NCBI GenBank assembly: GCA_026996635.1
Contig: JALWKH010000129.1
Span: 1-5,941, forward strand
Source of the DNA: Bacteroidales bacterium
GTDB lineage: Bacteria; Bacteroidota; Bacteroidia; Bacteroidales; JALTDM01
Direction of reading: 5' to 3'
Length of the DNA: 5,941 nt
Below are positions 5,673 to 5,941 of this stretch, in pieces. The position numbers and the translations under genes were made by a program. How positions within the stretch are numbered: the stretch's first letter is position 1; each line of letters opens with the position of its first letter. Under the pieces are notes generated by a model. It did not search any database, had not been told where the DNA came from, and saw nothing but the letters and a program-made list of their open reading frames with translations.

Positions 5673-5696
5673 GCTAAAAAAAGGCTAAAGCCCGCC
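5667..5696. repeat. Compound terminal palindrome at the right edge
   Basis: GGCGGGGCT (5667-5675) can pair with AGCCCGCC (5689-5696) leaving one bulged G and a 13-base A-rich loop. Inside lies another GGC-TAAA-GCC (5683-5692). The long stem and the two local hairpins (5655-5672 and 5683-5692) use the same bases, so they are mutually exclusive folds. Confidence 0.6.
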
Positions 5697-5704
5697 TAAC
5701 CCAC

Positions 5705-5780
5705 ATGAATAACGAATATCCAATATTGAATATCAATTTTAGAAGGTTTTATCATTTTTAATTCATCATTCGTTGTTCAT
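5705..5780. repeat. Imperfect inverted repeat with GAATA-type words
   Basis: ATGAATAACGAAT (5705-5717) is the reverse complement of ATTCGTTGTTCAT (5768-5780) except for one base of 13. A second outer-to-inner pair, GAATATC (5714-5720) and GATATTC (5786-5792), overlaps the arms. The loop of about 50 bases is AT-rich and has no gene. Confidence 0.5.
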
Positions 5781-5837
5781 TATTCGATATTCTTAAATCA
5801 AAAACACATGTTTCGGTATGATTGTACCTTGTGGATA

Positions 5838-5865
5838 TGATTAGACCCGTCTTTTATTTTAAGGG
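5838..5865 (+). repeat. Decayed relative of the module's last hairpin segment
   Basis: The plus strand reads TGATTAGACCCGTCTTTT, then ATTTTAAGGG. It matches the right-copy segment beginning TGAATAGACCTGTCTTTT (5647-5664) at 16 of 18 positions. The right arm then differs by an ATTTT insertion and loss of the GGCGG end, so the hairpin is largely destroyed. Confidence 0.45.
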
Positions 5866-5941
5866 AAGTAAATGTGTTAATGAATTAATTCGTTAATGTG
5901 CTAATTTCTAGATTTACAGTTGAATAATAATTCGATAGTGC

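Larger units (their letters stand above)
4715..5697. mobile_element. IS200/RAYT-type transposase gene embedded in a palindrome (REP-like) cluster
   Basis: The unit comprises the plus-strand HUH transposase (5043-5483) and the hairpin-rich flanks (4715-5003 and 5489-5697). It carries no tnpB, accessory gene or long terminal inverted repeats. The flanks contain two direct copies of one multi-hairpin module. This arrangement fits either an IS200-like element whose subterminal hairpins have multiplied, or a RAYT with its REP-like palindromes; I favour the second because there are about twelve hairpins rather than one per end. The limits are approximate: they are set by the first GGCTAAAG half-site (4717) and the last hairpin arm (5696), not by a seen target-site junction. 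Confidence 0.55.
5701..5941. other. AT-rich intergenic tail with no gene seen
   Basis: No frame here is convincing on either strand. The stretch holds an inverted repeat (5705-5717 with 5768-5780), a decayed copy of the last hairpin segment (5838-5865), and a low-complexity patch at about 5870-5906 in which TTAATG/GTTAATGTG words recur. The gene to the right lies outside the window, so this could be its upstream or downstream region. Confidence 0.6.

Noticed and set aside
4781..5697. CRISPR-like array
   Set aside because: Repeat units differ in stem sequence, are palindromic around two-base centres, and are not regularly spaced with unique spacers; no cas genes are present.
5484..5941. A tnpB or omega-RNA partner of the transposase
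   Set aside because: No coding frame follows the transposase on either strand, and the right flank is explained by the duplicated hairpin module; an omega RNA would need a tnpB gene nearby.

Overview
The window looks like chromosomal DNA of a Bacteroidota bacterium. The coding is AT-rich, ribosome-binding sites are weak, and three minus-strand transcription units are each preceded by an exact match to the Bacteroidota -7 promoter box TAnnTTTG (2151-2158, 4186-4193, 4655-4662). The protein families (DUF3108, a YdfG-like dehydrogenase, a short IS200-like transposase) fit that group. I cannot assign a genus.

Positions 1-4638 are an ordinary housekeeping stretch with every gene on the minus strand. 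Read in the direction of transcription (right to left), it starts with a small secreted DUF4177-like protein (4264-4638) that ends in a clear intrinsic terminator (4214-4238). Next comes an rRNA uracil methyltransferase of the RlmD/RumA type (2756-4165), followed 2 bases later by an unrecognised two-helix membrane protein (2166-2753). A new promoter then leads into a tight chain: SDR oxidoreductase (1366-2127), MTH1187-type thiamine-binding protein (1026-1340), secreted DUF3108 protein (209-1042) and the N-terminus of epoxyqueuosine reductase QueG (1-231, cut by the window edge). The last three genes overlap one another. The products do not form one obvious pathway; RlmD and QueG both belong to RNA modification.

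Positions 4715-5697 are the accessory part: a plus-strand, single-domain HUH transposase of the IS200/RAYT type (5043-5483) sits inside a cluster of about twelve short hairpins. The stems differ in sequence, but every hairpin closes on a four-base loop that reads TRAA (TAAA or TGAA) on one strand. This lets each be given an orientation. The hairpins form a multi-hairpin module (left 4781-4969, right 5489-5672) present once on each side of the gene in direct orientation, with 25- and 36-base spacings kept exactly. This resembles a REP/RAYT system, in which a domesticated or semi-mobile transposase acts on palindromes, and is the most interesting part of the window.

Positions 5701-5941 carry no gene that I can see. 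They hold an AT-rich inverted repeat and one decayed relative of the last hairpin segment.
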